The notes: a model not told the origin generated them from the sequence alone. A DNA stretch of 16,745 nt from Micropepsaceae bacterium (GCA_025450355.1 JANWHR010000088.1:1-16745), one strand, 5' to 3'. Counted from the stretch's first letter, positions 1 through 7,744 are shown. Numbers and translations: made by a program.

Positions 1-515
1 CACCCCGCCATGCCGCCGCGCCCGGCCGCTTCATCATCATATTGTGCCAATGCCGCCACGCCGACAGCGCCAACCATGACCCCATTGACGAACAGCGGCT
101 CGCCGCCCCCGACGAGATACATCTTGCCCGGATACATATTCATGATGCCGAAATAGCGGTCGGGCCGATCCTTCGCGAGATGGCTCAACTCTTCGGTCGT
201 CTGCCGCAGCATCGCCGACGCAAAGGCTTTCGCCTCGGCGAATTGCAAATAGGTGAGCGAGACGCCGTCCATGCGTTCCGACGCGATCGGGTTGCCGGCG
301 GTATCGACAATGATGACCGCCATGGCCGCGTTGTGCTGCCGGGCATAGGCAATCGCGCCATCCATGATGGCGCGCGCCTCGGCGAGCGTAATTGCCGGTG
401 GCGGCAAAACGGAAGGCGGCGCGGGCACCGGCGGCGGCGCGGATGCGGCGTGTGACTGCGAAACCGCACAGATCATGAGAAGAGCAACCCCAACGAGAGC
501 CGACCGGCTGTTCAT
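1..515 (-). CDS. Secreted heme-binding / GlcG-HbpS-like protein (DUF336), 3' end outside window
   Basis: The reading frame opens at an ATG at 515 with a good ribosome binding site (GGGAGAA just upstream) and stays open to the left edge, so about 171 residues are visible and the C-terminus is missing. Residues 1-24 form a Sec signal peptide (hydrophobic GVALLMICAVS, Ala-rich cleavage region), followed by a Pro-rich linker of about 18 residues. The DUF336/GlcG fold then begins at ITLAEARAIMDGAIAYAR and continues with the family features VIIVDTAGNPIASERMDG, a Phe-Ala-Glu-Ala-Lys helix and a Gly-rich VGGGEPLFVNGVMVGAVGVA stretch. Known members of this family bind heme or cobalamin-like ligands or sit beside glycolate and other catabolic genes; the ligand here cannot be inferred. 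It is divergent from the YeeE operon across a 131-bp gap. The family call is firm, the function is not. Confidence 0.85.
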   Translation of the reverse strand, partial: MNSRSALVGVALLMICAVSQSHAASAPPPVPAPPSVLPPPAITLAEARAIMDGAIAYARQHNAAMAVIIVDTAGNPIASERMDGVSLTYLQFAEAKAFASAMLRQTTEELSHLAKDRPDRYFGIMNMYPGKMYLVGGGEPLFVNGVMVGAVGVAALAQYDDEAAGRGGMAG

Positions 516-646
516 TTCCATTCTCCCACAATAGGTTTCCGAATTCTGCATCAGCGCAAATCGCCGGGGAAGCCTCTGACTTGCGGGTGCGGCCCGGAAG
601 GTGCAGTTTTCACCCACCTTTTTCACGGTGTTGGCGCGGTTATGGA
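516..646. other. Divergent intergenic region between DUF336 gene and YeeE operon
   Basis: This 131-bp gap must hold the promoters of both diverging units. The only structure I see is a short inverted repeat, AAGGTG at 598-603 and CACCTT at 615-620, followed by five T (619-623), about 24 bp before the YeeE start. It could be a weak attenuator-like hairpin in the leader or a chance match. I found no convincing -35/-10 pair on either strand. Confidence 0.35.
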
Positions 647-1063
647 ATGAATCCCTTTATCCTTGCAGCCATTGGCGGGGTGTTGATCGGCCTGTCGGCC
701 GTTCTGCTGATGGCATTATCAGGCCGTATTGCCGGGATCAGCGGCATTGTCGCCGGTCTGCTGCCGCCGCAATCCGCACCGGACCGTTCCTGGCGGCTCG
801 CCTTCATTGCGGGATTGCTGCTCGCGCCGGCGTTGCTGCGCGTCATGACTGGCGATGATGGCATCGGCCCGCCCGTGGTTGCAACTCCGGTGCTTGCTGT
901 CGCCGGATTTCTGGTCGGGTTGGGCACCGTCCTCGGCGGCGGCTGCACTTCGGGCCATGGCATTTGCGGAATTGCGCGTTTGTCGCCGCGATCTCTGGTG
1001 GCTGTCGCCGTGTTCCTGGCCGCGGCATTGATCACCGTTTTCATCGCGCGCCATGTCGTCTGA
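647..1063 (+). CDS. YeeE/YedE family membrane protein, first half (DUF6691-like)
   Basis: A 138-residue, very hydrophobic protein with about four or five membrane segments (roughly residues 4-25, 27-41, 50-67, 78-98 and 113-135). The family signature GGGCTSGHGICG lies at residues 98-108 and gives two conserved cysteines, C100 and C107. In YeeE/YedE proteins such cysteines line the path for thiosulfate or other sulfur species in the inner membrane. I place the start at ATG 647, where the hydrophobic N-terminus begins; the frame is open 22 codons further upstream, but that stretch is Arg/Pro-rich and unlike the family. It overlaps the next gene by 11 bases, as is usual for these split two-gene YeeE pairs. 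Family assignment is confident; the transported sulfur compound is inferred. Confidence 0.85.
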   Translation: MNPFILAAIGGVLIGLSAVLLMALSGRIAGISGIVAGLLPPQSAPDRSWRLAFIAGLLLAPALLRVMTGDDGIGPPVVATPVLAVAGFLVGLGTVLGGGCTSGHGICGIARLSPRSLVAVAVFLAAALITVFIARHVV

Positions 1064-1520
1064 CCGGCTGCGGCAGAGTGTTGCGGGACTGATCACCGGA
1101 TTCCTGTTCGGCCTTGGTCTGTGCCTCGCCGGAATGACGCGCCCGGCGGTCATTCTGGGATTTCTCGATGTTGCCGGAAACTGGAATCCGGCGCTGGTTT
1201 TCGTCATGGCAGGGGGCGTGACCGTAACCTTCTTCGGATATCGCCTGGCCTTCCGCCGCGGAAAACCATTGTGGGCGGAGTCTTTTTCGCTGCCCACCGC
1301 TCGCGCGATCGATCGGCCGCTATTGCTGGGCGCCGTGATTTTCGGCATCGGTTGGGGCCTCGCCGGTTACTGCCCGGGTCCGGCCGTCACATCGCTGGCG
1401 GGCGGACGCGCGGGTGTTGGCGTTTTTGTTATCGCGATGATCGGCGGCATGGTGGTCATGCGATGGCTGCGGAAAAGCCGTTCGGCTAACGTGGCCCTGA
1501 AACCGGCGGGGCAGGAATGA
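1053..1520 (+). CDS. YeeE/YedE family membrane protein, second half (DUF6691)
   Basis: A 155-residue membrane protein starting at an ATG inside the end of the previous gene, with no ribosome binding site of its own visible, so translational coupling is likely. Hydrophobic stretches lie near residues 9-27, 46-65, 89-106 and 120-137. The family motifs GMTRP (27-31) and GWGLAGYCPGPA (100-111, with C107) match the second half of the split YeeE/YedE transporters. The short polar tail suggests a cytoplasmic C-terminus. Together with the upstream half it should make one sulfur-compound channel or transporter in the inner membrane. Its stop overlaps the start of the downstream MFS gene (ATGA), so all three genes form one operon. 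Confidence 0.85.
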   Translation: MSSDRLRQSVAGLITGFLFGLGLCLAGMTRPAVILGFLDVAGNWNPALVFVMAGGVTVTFFGYRLAFRRGKPLWAESFSLPTARAIDRPLLLGAVIFGIGWGLAGYCPGPAVTSLAGGRAGVGVFVIAMIGGMVVMRWLRKSRSANVALKPAGQE

Positions 1521-2866
1521 GCAGCGATATCAGGGCAACTTTGCGTGACGGCCCGATGACCATGATGCAGGCGGGTGTGGTCACGATCTGTACCCTGCTG
1601 AACATGATCGACGGTTTTGACGTGCTGGCGATTTCGTTCACTGCACCGCTTATTGCGAAGGAGTGGAACGTCGATCCCGTAAGTCTGGGCGTTTTGCTGT
1701 CGGCGGGGTTGGCAGGAATGGCGGCGGGATCGCTGTTTCTTTCTCCACTGGCCGACCTCGTGGGCCGGCGCGCCGTCGTGGTGCTATGCACCGCGATCAT
1801 CAGTATCGGGATGCTTGCGTCGGCGGCCACGTCATCAGTCTGGGCGCTTTCAATCTTCCGGCTGCTGACCGGCATTGGTGTTGGCGGTGTGCTGTCGAGT
1901 GGCAACACGCTGTTGTCGGAATATGCGCCGCAGCGCTGGCGTGACCTTTCGATTTCATCGATGGTTGTCGGTTATTCGGGCGGCGCGATCGTCGGCGGTT
2001 CGATCTCGGCCATGCTGATTACGCTGTTTGGCTGGCGCGCCGCCTTTGTCTTCGGCGGGCTGTGTTCGACGGCGCTGATTCCCGCGGTGCTGCGGCTTCC
2101 GGAATCGCTCGATTTCATTCTCGCCCGCAATGGAAAAAACGCGCTTGCGCAGGTCAATGACGTGATGCGCCGGCTGGGAACCTTACCCGTGGAGAAGCTG
2201 CCCGAAATCCCTCGCGAGGAGGCGGCGACGCGCACGGTCCTCGGCGTGTTTGCGCCCCGTTTCAGGGCCGGGACGGCGCTGATTTGCATCAGCTTTTTCA
2301 TGCTGATGCTGAGTTTTTACTTCGTGCTCTCCTGGACGCCGAAGAATTTGGTGGATTTGGGTTTCAGCGTCAGCGAAGGAATCTATGCCTCCGTTCTCCT
2401 CAATGCCGGCGGCATTGCCGGCGGGCTGCTATTCGGGCTGCTCGCGCGCCGGGCAGGGGCAAGGCGGGTTTCGGCGTGGCTGCTGCTCGCGCTCTTCCTG
2501 TCCATTCTGGCCTATGGAGCGCTGAACCAGGGGCTCGTGCCGCTGATGAGTGCGGCCACCGTCAGCGGCTTTTTCCTGATTGGTTCGATGGCGAGCCTGT
2601 ATTCGATCGTGCCGCAAATCTTTCCCGCGCGGGTGCGCAACACCGGCACAGGGCTCGCGATCGGTTTCGGGCGGCTCGGCGCGGTCGCGGGCCCGTGGCT
2701 GGGCGGCGTCCTGATCAACGCCGGGTGGCAGCGATTCAGCTATTACGCTGTCCTTGCGCTGCCCATTCTGGTCGCCGCGCTGGCCGTGCGCCGAATTCCC
2801 CTGCTTGATCAGCCCACCGAAATTCCGCAGACGCGCACCACGCCGGAACTCAAGCCGGCGGAGTGA
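1517..2866 (+). CDS. MFS transporter, aromatic acid:H+ symporter (AAHS)-like
   Basis: A 449-residue major facilitator protein with the expected 12 membrane segments. The first segment carries NMIDGFDVLAI (residues 29-39), the Asp-Gly-Phe-Asp pattern typical of the AAHS family (PcaK, BenK, MhpT relatives). The loop between segments 2 and 3 has the MFS signature SPLADLVGRR (76-85), and LLSEYAPQRWR (132-142) follows segment 4. The start overlaps the YeeE stop by 4 bases, with GGGGCAGGA just upstream as ribosome binding site. AAHS proteins import benzoate, protocatechuate and related acids by proton symport; the actual substrate here is unknown. Co-transcription with a sulfur-type YeeE pair is unusual and may hint at a sulfonated or otherwise sulfur-bearing substrate, which is only inference. 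Confidence 0.85.
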   Translation: MSSDIRATLRDGPMTMMQAGVVTICTLLNMIDGFDVLAISFTAPLIAKEWNVDPVSLGVLLSAGLAGMAAGSLFLSPLADLVGRRAVVVLCTAIISIGMLASAATSSVWALSIFRLLTGIGVGGVLSSGNTLLSEYAPQRWRDLSISSMVVGYSGGAIVGGSISAMLITLFGWRAAFVFGGLCSTALIPAVLRLPESLDFILARNGKNALAQVNDVMRRLGTLPVEKLPEIPREEAATRTVLGVFAPRFRAGTALICISFFMLMLSFYFVLSWTPKNLVDLGFSVSEGIYASVLLNAGGIAGGLLFGLLARRAGARRVSAWLLLALFLSILAYGALNQGLVPLMSAATVSGFFLIGSMASLYSIVPQIFPARVRNTGTGLAIGFGRLGAVAGPWLGGVLINAGWQRFSYYAVLALPILVAALAVRRIPLLDQPTEIPQTRTTPELKPAE

Positions 2867-2897
2867 GCGGCCCGCCGCGGTGGCTCGCCGCGCTCAC
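2863..2897. terminator. Possible bidirectional terminator between convergent genes
   Basis: GTGAGCG at 2863-2869 pairs perfectly with CGCTCAC at 2891-2897 across a GC-rich 21-base loop that can pair further. The arms contain the stop codons of both convergent genes, the MFS gene (TGA 2864-2866) and the amidase gene (TGA 2894-2896). There is no T-tract, so strength is uncertain. Confidence 0.45.
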
Positions 2898-4279
2898 GCG
2901 AGGAGCCGTTCGACCGCGGCTGCGATCCCAAACAGTCTGTGGTCCTGTCCGTTACGGGCAAACAGCATCAGGCCAGTGGGCAGACCGCCCTCACGCGGCA
3001 GCGGCAGGGAAATCGCACACAGGTCGAAGAAATTGGCGAGCGCCGGATTGCGCAGAAGCAGCAAGTTTTTTTGCCGCGCGATGCCTGCATCCGACAGTTC
3101 GGCAATGGTGGGCGCGACAATCGGAACCGTTGGCATGATCAGCGCATCCAGCCCGGAAAGCCGCTCGTCCATTTCACGCACAAGTTCGGCCCGGCGCCGC
3201 TGCATGGCAATGTAATCGGCGGCGCTGATGCCGCGCCCCGCCTCGATGCGGCTCCGCACCATCGGATCATATTGATTGGCGTGACCCGCAAGCAATTGCC
3301 GATGGATGGCGTAGCTTTCGACGGAGGAAAAACTCGCCTCTTGCTGCACGCGCGCGGGCTCTTCCAGAATGGGAAGCGATTCTTCCGTGATGCGCGTGCC
3401 CGCCCGTCCGAGCGCGGCGATTGCTGCGGCAAAGCGCGGCTGAACCGTGGCATCCATGTCGCGGAGCGGCAGACCCTGCGGCACGCCGAGGCGCAGGCCG
3501 CCGAGTGACACCGGTTCCAGCGGTCTTACGGTTTCACCTGCGAGTACCGCATCGGTGATGGCGCAATCGGCGACGCTGCGCGCGAGCGGTCCAATGGAGT
3601 CCAGGGTATAGGACAGCGGAAATGCGCCGTCGGTCGGGATGCGGAATTTGCTTGGCTTGTAGCCGGCCACCCCGCACAGGGCCGCCGGAATGCGGCACGA
3701 TCCACCGGTGTCGCTGCCGATTCCGATGTCGCACATGAAATCCGCCGCGGCCACGGCCGATCCGGATGACGATCCACCGGGCACGCGCGCGCGATCGGCG
3801 GGATTACCCGGCGTGCCGTAATGGGGGTTGATCCCGAAAGCCGTAAACGCGAATTCGCTCATATTCGTTTTGGCGACAATCACGGCGCCCGCCGCGCGCA
3901 GGCGTTCGACAATAACGGCATCCTGTTTTGCCGGTGGTGCATCACGCAATGCGATCGACCCCGCGCGTGTGGTTTCCCCCTGGACGTCGAACAGGTCCTT
4001 GACCGCAACCACCTTGCCATCGAGTGGGCCGAGCGATTGCCCGGAACGGGCGCGGGCATCCGCCGCATCGGCGGCGGTGCGGGCTGCCGCGGCGTAAACC
4101 GTGAGGCAGGTGCGCGCGCCCTCGCCACGCGGATCGTTGATCTGTTCAAGGCAGGCTTCCAGATGATCGCGGGCAGAAGTCTGCGCCATGGATTTACCTC
4201 TTGTGTCGGATTGTGCGCGAGCAAAGCGGGGCATGACCGCGGTAGCCACCGAACTCAGCAATAGCCGCCGGCGATTCAT
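2894..4279 (-). CDS. Amidase-signature hydrolase, probably exported
   Basis: A 461-residue amidase-signature enzyme with the full Ser-cisSer-Lys triad: K94 in VVAVKDLFDV, cis-Ser S170 in PGGSSSGSAVAA, and nucleophile S194 in GSDTGGSCRIPAA; the 24-residue spacing between the two serines fits the family. Such enzymes hydrolyse amide bonds, sometimes esters, releasing ammonia or an amine. From ATG 4279 the N-terminus MNRRRLLLSSVATAVMPRFARAQ looks like a Tat-type or Sec-type signal ending at A-R-A. That start has no clear ribosome binding site. A second in-frame ATG at 4189 has an ideal one (AAGAGG, 7-base spacer) and would give a cytoplasmic enzyme of 431 residues. It is last in a four-gene exported operon, 30 bases after the cytochrome stop. 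Activity class is secure, substrate unknown, start site open. Confidence 0.88.
   Translation of the reverse strand: MNRRRLLLSSVATAVMPRFARAQSDTRGKSMAQTSARDHLEACLEQINDPRGEGARTCLTVYAAAARTAADAADARARSGQSLGPLDGKVVAVKDLFDVQGETTRAGSIALRDAPPAKQDAVIVERLRAAGAVIVAKTNMSEFAFTAFGINPHYGTPGNPADRARVPGGSSSGSAVAAADFMCDIGIGSDTGGSCRIPAALCGVAGYKPSKFRIPTDGAFPLSYTLDSIGPLARSVADCAITDAVLAGETVRPLEPVSLGGLRLGVPQGLPLRDMDATVQPRFAAAIAALGRAGTRITEESLPILEEPARVQQEASFSSVESYAIHRQLLAGHANQYDPMVRSRIEAGRGISAADYIAMQRRRAELVREMDERLSGLDALIMPTVPIVAPTIAELSDAGIARQKNLLLLRNPALANFFDLCAISLPLPREGGLPTGLMLFARNGQDHRLFGIAAAVERLLA
4190..4202 (-). promoter_or_regulatory. Internal ribosome binding site before alternative amidase start
   Basis: On the minus strand AAGAGG (4202-4197) sits 7 bases before an in-frame ATG at 4189-4187. 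The upstream ATG at 4279 lacks any purine-rich site. The motif could direct synthesis of a leaderless-peptide, cytoplasmic amidase, or it could be chance within the signal-peptide region. Confidence 0.4.
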
Positions 4280-4309
4280 GTGCCGGGACCGCCGCAGCAA
4301 CTGACGGGA

Positions 4310-4678
4310 TTACCTGCCAACCTGCAGTGCGAGCAGCGGAATTGTCCTGTAATCCGGCGCTTTTGGCACCGATTGCAGATAGGCAAAGATGTCCACCAGA
4401 TCCTGATTTGGAAGTACCTTCTCGGTGAATGGCGGCATGTCTCCGCTGGTCGTGCGGACCCAGGCGAGGAAAGCCGGCCAGGCGAGCGGCACCGGATCGG
4501 CGATGCGCACCCCGGCATTTCCGCCCTGGCCCTGATGGCCGTGGCATTCCCAGCAGCCAACGCGTTCGAAATTGGCCTTGCCCTTGGTGGCATCACCCTG
4601 CGGAGCTGGCGCCGCGGCAAAGGCCGAAGCCGCGCCAAACGTCACTGCCGCCGCGGCCACGAAAATCACTCTACGCAT
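4310..4678 (-). CDS. Small periplasmic class I c-type cytochrome
   Basis: A 122-residue precursor starting at ATG 4678 with GAGGAG 8-12 bases upstream, overlapping the stop of the TPP-enzyme gene (10-base gap), so translation is probably coupled. Residues 1-22 are a Sec signal peptide (IFVAAAAVTFGAASAFA). The mature part has one heme c site, CWECH (C42, C45, H46), a class I-like GHQGQGGNAG loop, and a likely axial Met at M81 in GDMPPF, followed by the final helix NQDLVDIFAYLQSV. This is a typical mono-heme electron carrier of about 100 residues, exported unfolded and matured in the periplasm. Its place between an exported TPP enzyme and an exported amidase suggests it accepts electrons from the TPP enzyme or a partner and passes them to a terminal oxidase; this is inference. 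Confidence 0.9.
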   Translation of the reverse strand: MRRVIFVAAAAVTFGAASAFAAAPAPQGDATKGKANFERVGCWECHGHQGQGGNAGVRIADPVPLAWPAFLAWVRTTSGDMPPFTEKVLPNQDLVDIFAYLQSVPKAPDYRTIPLLALQVGR

Positions 4679-4688
4679 GTCCCACTCC

Positions 4689-6641
4689 TCAACGCGGCTG
4701 GCAGACGACATCGATGAGCGTCGGTTCGCCCATTTTCACGGCTTCGATGCCGCGTTTCAGCGCCGCACCGAGTTCTTTGGGATCGGTGATGGGACCAATG
4801 CCGACATGACCCAATCCTTCCGCGACTTTGGCGTAATTCACATAGGGGTCCCAGATCGTCGTGCCGATATGGGCTGTGGAGACATCGCGTTGGCGCCAGT
4901 TCGCCATGCGTTGCACATGCATGATTTCCTGGTGATAGGCACGGTTGTTCCACATCACCGTCAGCATGGGCACGCGATGGTGGGCGGCGGTCCATAGCGC
5001 GCCGGGAGCAGACATCGAGTCGCCATCGTTCTGGATGTTGACGCACAGGCGGCCGCCGGCCTGCTTGTGCGCGAAGGAAGCGCCGACCGCGGCCGGAAGG
5101 CCGTAGCCGATGCCCGCGCCGCCCGGACCGCCGATGAACTGATGATGTTCACGGACTTCCCACAAACGGTGCGGCCAATTCGACAGACTCGAATCGCGCG
5201 AGACCAGCGCCCAGTTCTCGTTGCTGATCTGATTCCACAGTTCGGCGGAAAGCCGGGCGGAGCTGACCGGGCTCGCATCCCAGGCGTTTTGCGCGGCCGC
5301 GGCCATGACGCGCTCACGCGCCGCGGCAAAGGATTTTTTTGCCTTTTCGCCGCGCGCGGCAATCATCGCGCGCCGGTCCGCCGGAATCGCCTGCCGCACA
5401 TATTCGGTCAGCATCGGCAGCGTGGCTTCCGCATCGGCCCCGATGGAAATATCCACCGGCTGATAGCGCTCGAAATCCTGGTAATTCGCGCGGATGTAGA
5501 GATCGCCGACCCCAATGCTGATCAGCTTTGTGCCCGGTTTGATCCGCAACCGCTGCTCGCCCGCAAAGGAATCATCCATCTTGTTCACCGTCCCCCAGAA
5601 GTCGGTGAGTTCAAGACCAAGGATGACATCGGCCTGCGGGATCAGGGCGCCGCCCAGCTGATACAGGGGGTGACGGTTGGGCATGTTCATGCGGCCGAGC
5701 TGATCGATCACCGGGGCATTCAGCGCTTCGGCCAGTTCGATCAGATGCTTGATGCCCGCGGGCGTGCGCGCCACGCGGTCGGCCACGATCACCGGATTGT
5801 CCGCCATTGCGAGCAGCTGTGCGGCTGCGCGCACCGCGTTCGGATCGCCGGCCGGCGGCGCGACCATGTTCAGCTTCGGAATGACCAGCGGCTTGGCGCC
5901 TTTCTCGATCGGGTTTTCCTGAAGCTTTTCCTCGACCACCATCAACACGGGTTCATGTGGCGGAGTCATCGCGATCTTGTAGGCGCGCACTGCCGATTCC
6001 GCGAAGTGCTGCAGTGATTGCGGATTGTCATCCCATTTCGTGAAGTCGCGGATCAGCGATCCCGGGTCCTGCACCGCATGGATGGTAGGAACGCCGGGTT
6101 CGCGGGTTGCGGCATCGGCGCGATTGCCGACCATGATGAAAGACGCAGCGCGGTCGCACCAGGCGTTGTACGCGGCCATGGCCGCATGCTGCAGCCCCAC
6201 CGTGCCATGGCACAGCGCGGCGGCAGGCTTGCCCGCGACTTTGTAATAGCCGTGTGTCATGGCGACGGCCGATTCTTCATGCATGCAGGTGATGAATTCG
6301 GGCTTCTTGTTGCCGCCGTAATTCACCAGGGATTCATGGATACCACGGCAGGATGAAGCGGGATTGCTGAAGACGTAGTCGAAGTCGAGCGACTTCAGGA
6401 CATCGACCATGAAATCCGATCCCGGGGGACCACCCAGCGTGCCTGGACTGGGATCGACCTGGCCCGCCATTTCGGCTTCTGCCGCGGCGGTGGAGGGACG
6501 CCGGACGAAAGCCGCGGTTGGCTGCTGCGCCGCGGTTTGCGCACGCGCCGCCATGCCTGCGGGGATGGCGGTGGCCGCGCCGGTAATGGCTGCGCCCGCC
6601 ATAAACTTGCGGCGATCCACGCCCTTGTCTTTACGTGCCAT
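4689..6641 (-). CDS. Tat-exported thiamine-pyrophosphate-dependent enzyme (acetolactate synthase/decarboxylase-like)
   Basis: A 650-residue protein of the acetolactate synthase/benzoylformate decarboxylase superfamily, started by ATG 6641 with GGGAGG 9 bases upstream. Residues 9-35 are a clear twin-arginine signal: DRRKFMAG followed by an Ala-rich core and A-R-A-Q. The pyrimidine-binding domain (about 75-250) has the catalytic Glu in CMHEESAVAMTHGYYK (E122). A central domain spans about 265-420. The PP-binding domain (about 460-650) has the cofactor motif NDGD (538-541), with Asn in place of the usual first Gly, and NN at 565-566. Cytoplasmic relatives decarboxylate 2-oxo acids or join the product to an acceptor. 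Export through Tat implies the cofactor is loaded before transport. The exact reaction cannot be assigned; no FAD motif was verified by eye. Confidence 0.87.
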   Translation of the reverse strand: MARKDKGVDRRKFMAGAAITGAATAIPAGMAARAQTAAQQPTAAFVRRPSTAAAEAEMAGQVDPSPGTLGGPPGSDFMVDVLKSLDFDYVFSNPASSCRGIHESLVNYGGNKKPEFITCMHEESAVAMTHGYYKVAGKPAAALCHGTVGLQHAAMAAYNAWCDRAASFIMVGNRADAATREPGVPTIHAVQDPGSLIRDFTKWDDNPQSLQHFAESAVRAYKIAMTPPHEPVLMVVEEKLQENPIEKGAKPLVIPKLNMVAPPAGDPNAVRAAAQLLAMADNPVIVADRVARTPAGIKHLIELAEALNAPVIDQLGRMNMPNRHPLYQLGGALIPQADVILGLELTDFWGTVNKMDDSFAGEQRLRIKPGTKLISIGVGDLYIRANYQDFERYQPVDISIGADAEATLPMLTEYVRQAIPADRRAMIAARGEKAKKSFAAARERVMAAAAQNAWDASPVSSARLSAELWNQISNENWALVSRDSSLSNWPHRLWEVREHHQFIGGPGGAGIGYGLPAAVGASFAHKQAGGRLCVNIQNDGDSMSAPGALWTAAHHRVPMLTVMWNNRAYHQEIMHVQRMANWRQRDVSTAHIGTTIWDPYVNYAKVAEGLGHVGIGPITDPKELGAALKRGIEAVKMGEPTLIDVVCQPR

Positions 6642-6711
6642 GACATTCCCTCCCAGAAATGGATGGCTTCGTATAGCACAGCAGCGCTGCGGCGTGTATC
6701 GCGGAGTCCGG

Positions 6712-7722
6712 CTAATTCGCCCCGGTGGCGCCAGCCTTGGCCTGTTCCTGGGCGAGCACTTGCTTTGCTCTTTCGAGCTGGCGTTTGGCGCGCAACTCCC
6801 AATTCGCCGGATCGACGAACGGATTGGGATCGCCCGGTTTGCGATTGGCGAGCTTCTTCTCGCGCTCGTGGATACCGCCGCCCAGGGCGCCGTTCGGGTC
6901 CTCCCAGGCGTGAGTCTGGATATAGACCTGGATGCCCTTCACCGCGTTCAGCTTCTCGGCGTTTTTCACGCCCTGTTCGGCGCCGGCAAGCCCCGGCGCG
7001 CCGAGGCCGCCGCCGCCCCAGATGCCGCGCCAGGTCTGCCCTCCATCGTGCAGCGCGAGGCCTTCGACGAACAGATTGCCCGGCGTGTGGCCAGGTGCGG
7101 TGTGGAAGATCAGATGCTGATCGCCAATGTCCAGATGATCGCCCTCGCGCACGTCCATGTCGTGTTTGGGGACTTCGGTCGGTTTGTTGCCATCGCGGTT
7201 GTTGGGTTTCCCGGCAAAGGCTTCGATCATCTTCCAGTCTTCGGGCGTCGCCAACACGCGTGCGCCGGTGAATTCCTGCATACGCTTCGCGCCGCCAAAA
7301 TGGTCGATGTGGCCGTGGTTGATGATGATGTATTTGATGTCGTGGGGATCGACGCCGATCTTTCTGATGTTCGCCTGGATCATGTCGACGAAGGGTTCCT
7401 GTGCCGTGTCGAACATGATGTCGCCTTGCGGCGTGGTCAGGATCCACGACGAAACGTAGCAGGGACCGACGTGGTAGAGGTTGTCGAAGACCTTGAACGG
7501 CTCCAGCTTCTGGATCTCGACTTCGCGCGAGCGGGGGCCGATGCGGCAGATCTTTTCGAGCGGATCGTTGGGCGAAACTTTCGCATTGCCACGGGCGGCG
7601 GCCGCAGCAGCGGAGGCGCGCGCCGCAGCAGCTTCAGCTTCCGCGTTCTGTGCAAATGCCGCATGTCCCGCAAAACCGGCGGCCATGACGCAGGTCGCCG
7701 TCAGCATCCAGATTTTTCTCAT
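6712..7722 (-). CDS. Secreted MBL-fold metallo-hydrolase (subclass B3-like)
   Basis: A 336-residue precursor, ATG 7722 with GGGAGGAT directly upstream. Residues 1-24 are a Sec signal peptide (A-F-A cleavage before QN), followed by an Ala-rich helical stretch to about residue 47. The metallo-beta-lactamase core carries the zinc motif NHGHIDHFGG (H136, H138, D140, H141), H212 in HTAPGHTPGN, and H271 in THAWEDPNG. The pattern resembles periplasmic B3-like hydrolases rather than glyoxalase II. Substrates in this group range from beta-lactams to lactones and thioesters, so the role is open. It is the first gene of the exported operon, 70 bases ahead of the TPP enzyme, which suggests a hydrolytic step in the same pathway rather than antibiotic resistance. 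Confidence 0.87.
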   Translation of the reverse strand: MRKIWMLTATCVMAAGFAGHAAFAQNAEAEAAAARASAAAAAARGNAKVSPNDPLEKICRIGPRSREVEIQKLEPFKVFDNLYHVGPCYVSSWILTTPQGDIMFDTAQEPFVDMIQANIRKIGVDPHDIKYIIINHGHIDHFGGAKRMQEFTGARVLATPEDWKMIEAFAGKPNNRDGNKPTEVPKHDMDVREGDHLDIGDQHLIFHTAPGHTPGNLFVEGLALHDGGQTWRGIWGGGGLGAPGLAGAEQGVKNAEKLNAVKGIQVYIQTHAWEDPNGALGGGIHEREKKLANRKPGDPNPFVDPANWELRAKRQLERAKQVLAQEQAKAGATGAN

Positions 7723-7744
7723 TCCATCCTCCCTCGTTCGGGCC

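Noticed and set aside
42..455. 137-codon plus-strand open frame opposite the DUF336 gene
   Set aside because: His/Arg-rich shadow of a clear DUF336 coding frame on the minus strand.
598..623. Intrinsic terminator or riboswitch ahead of the YeeE operon
   Set aside because: The stem is only 6 bp with an 11-base loop; no known riboswitch core was recognised.
5067..6017. 316-codon plus-strand open frame opposite the TPP enzyme
   Set aside because: Long only because of high GC content; the opposite strand encodes a full TPP-enzyme with catalytic motifs.
6395..7447. 350-codon minus-strand frame spanning the MBL hydrolase and TPP enzyme junction
   Set aside because: Arg-rich out-of-frame reading of two well-supported genes.
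6712..7722. Clinical-type beta-lactamase resistance gene
   Set aside because: The zinc motif is compatible, but operon context and the extended C-terminal region argue for a catabolic or unassigned MBL hydrolase; resistance cannot be claimed from sequence.
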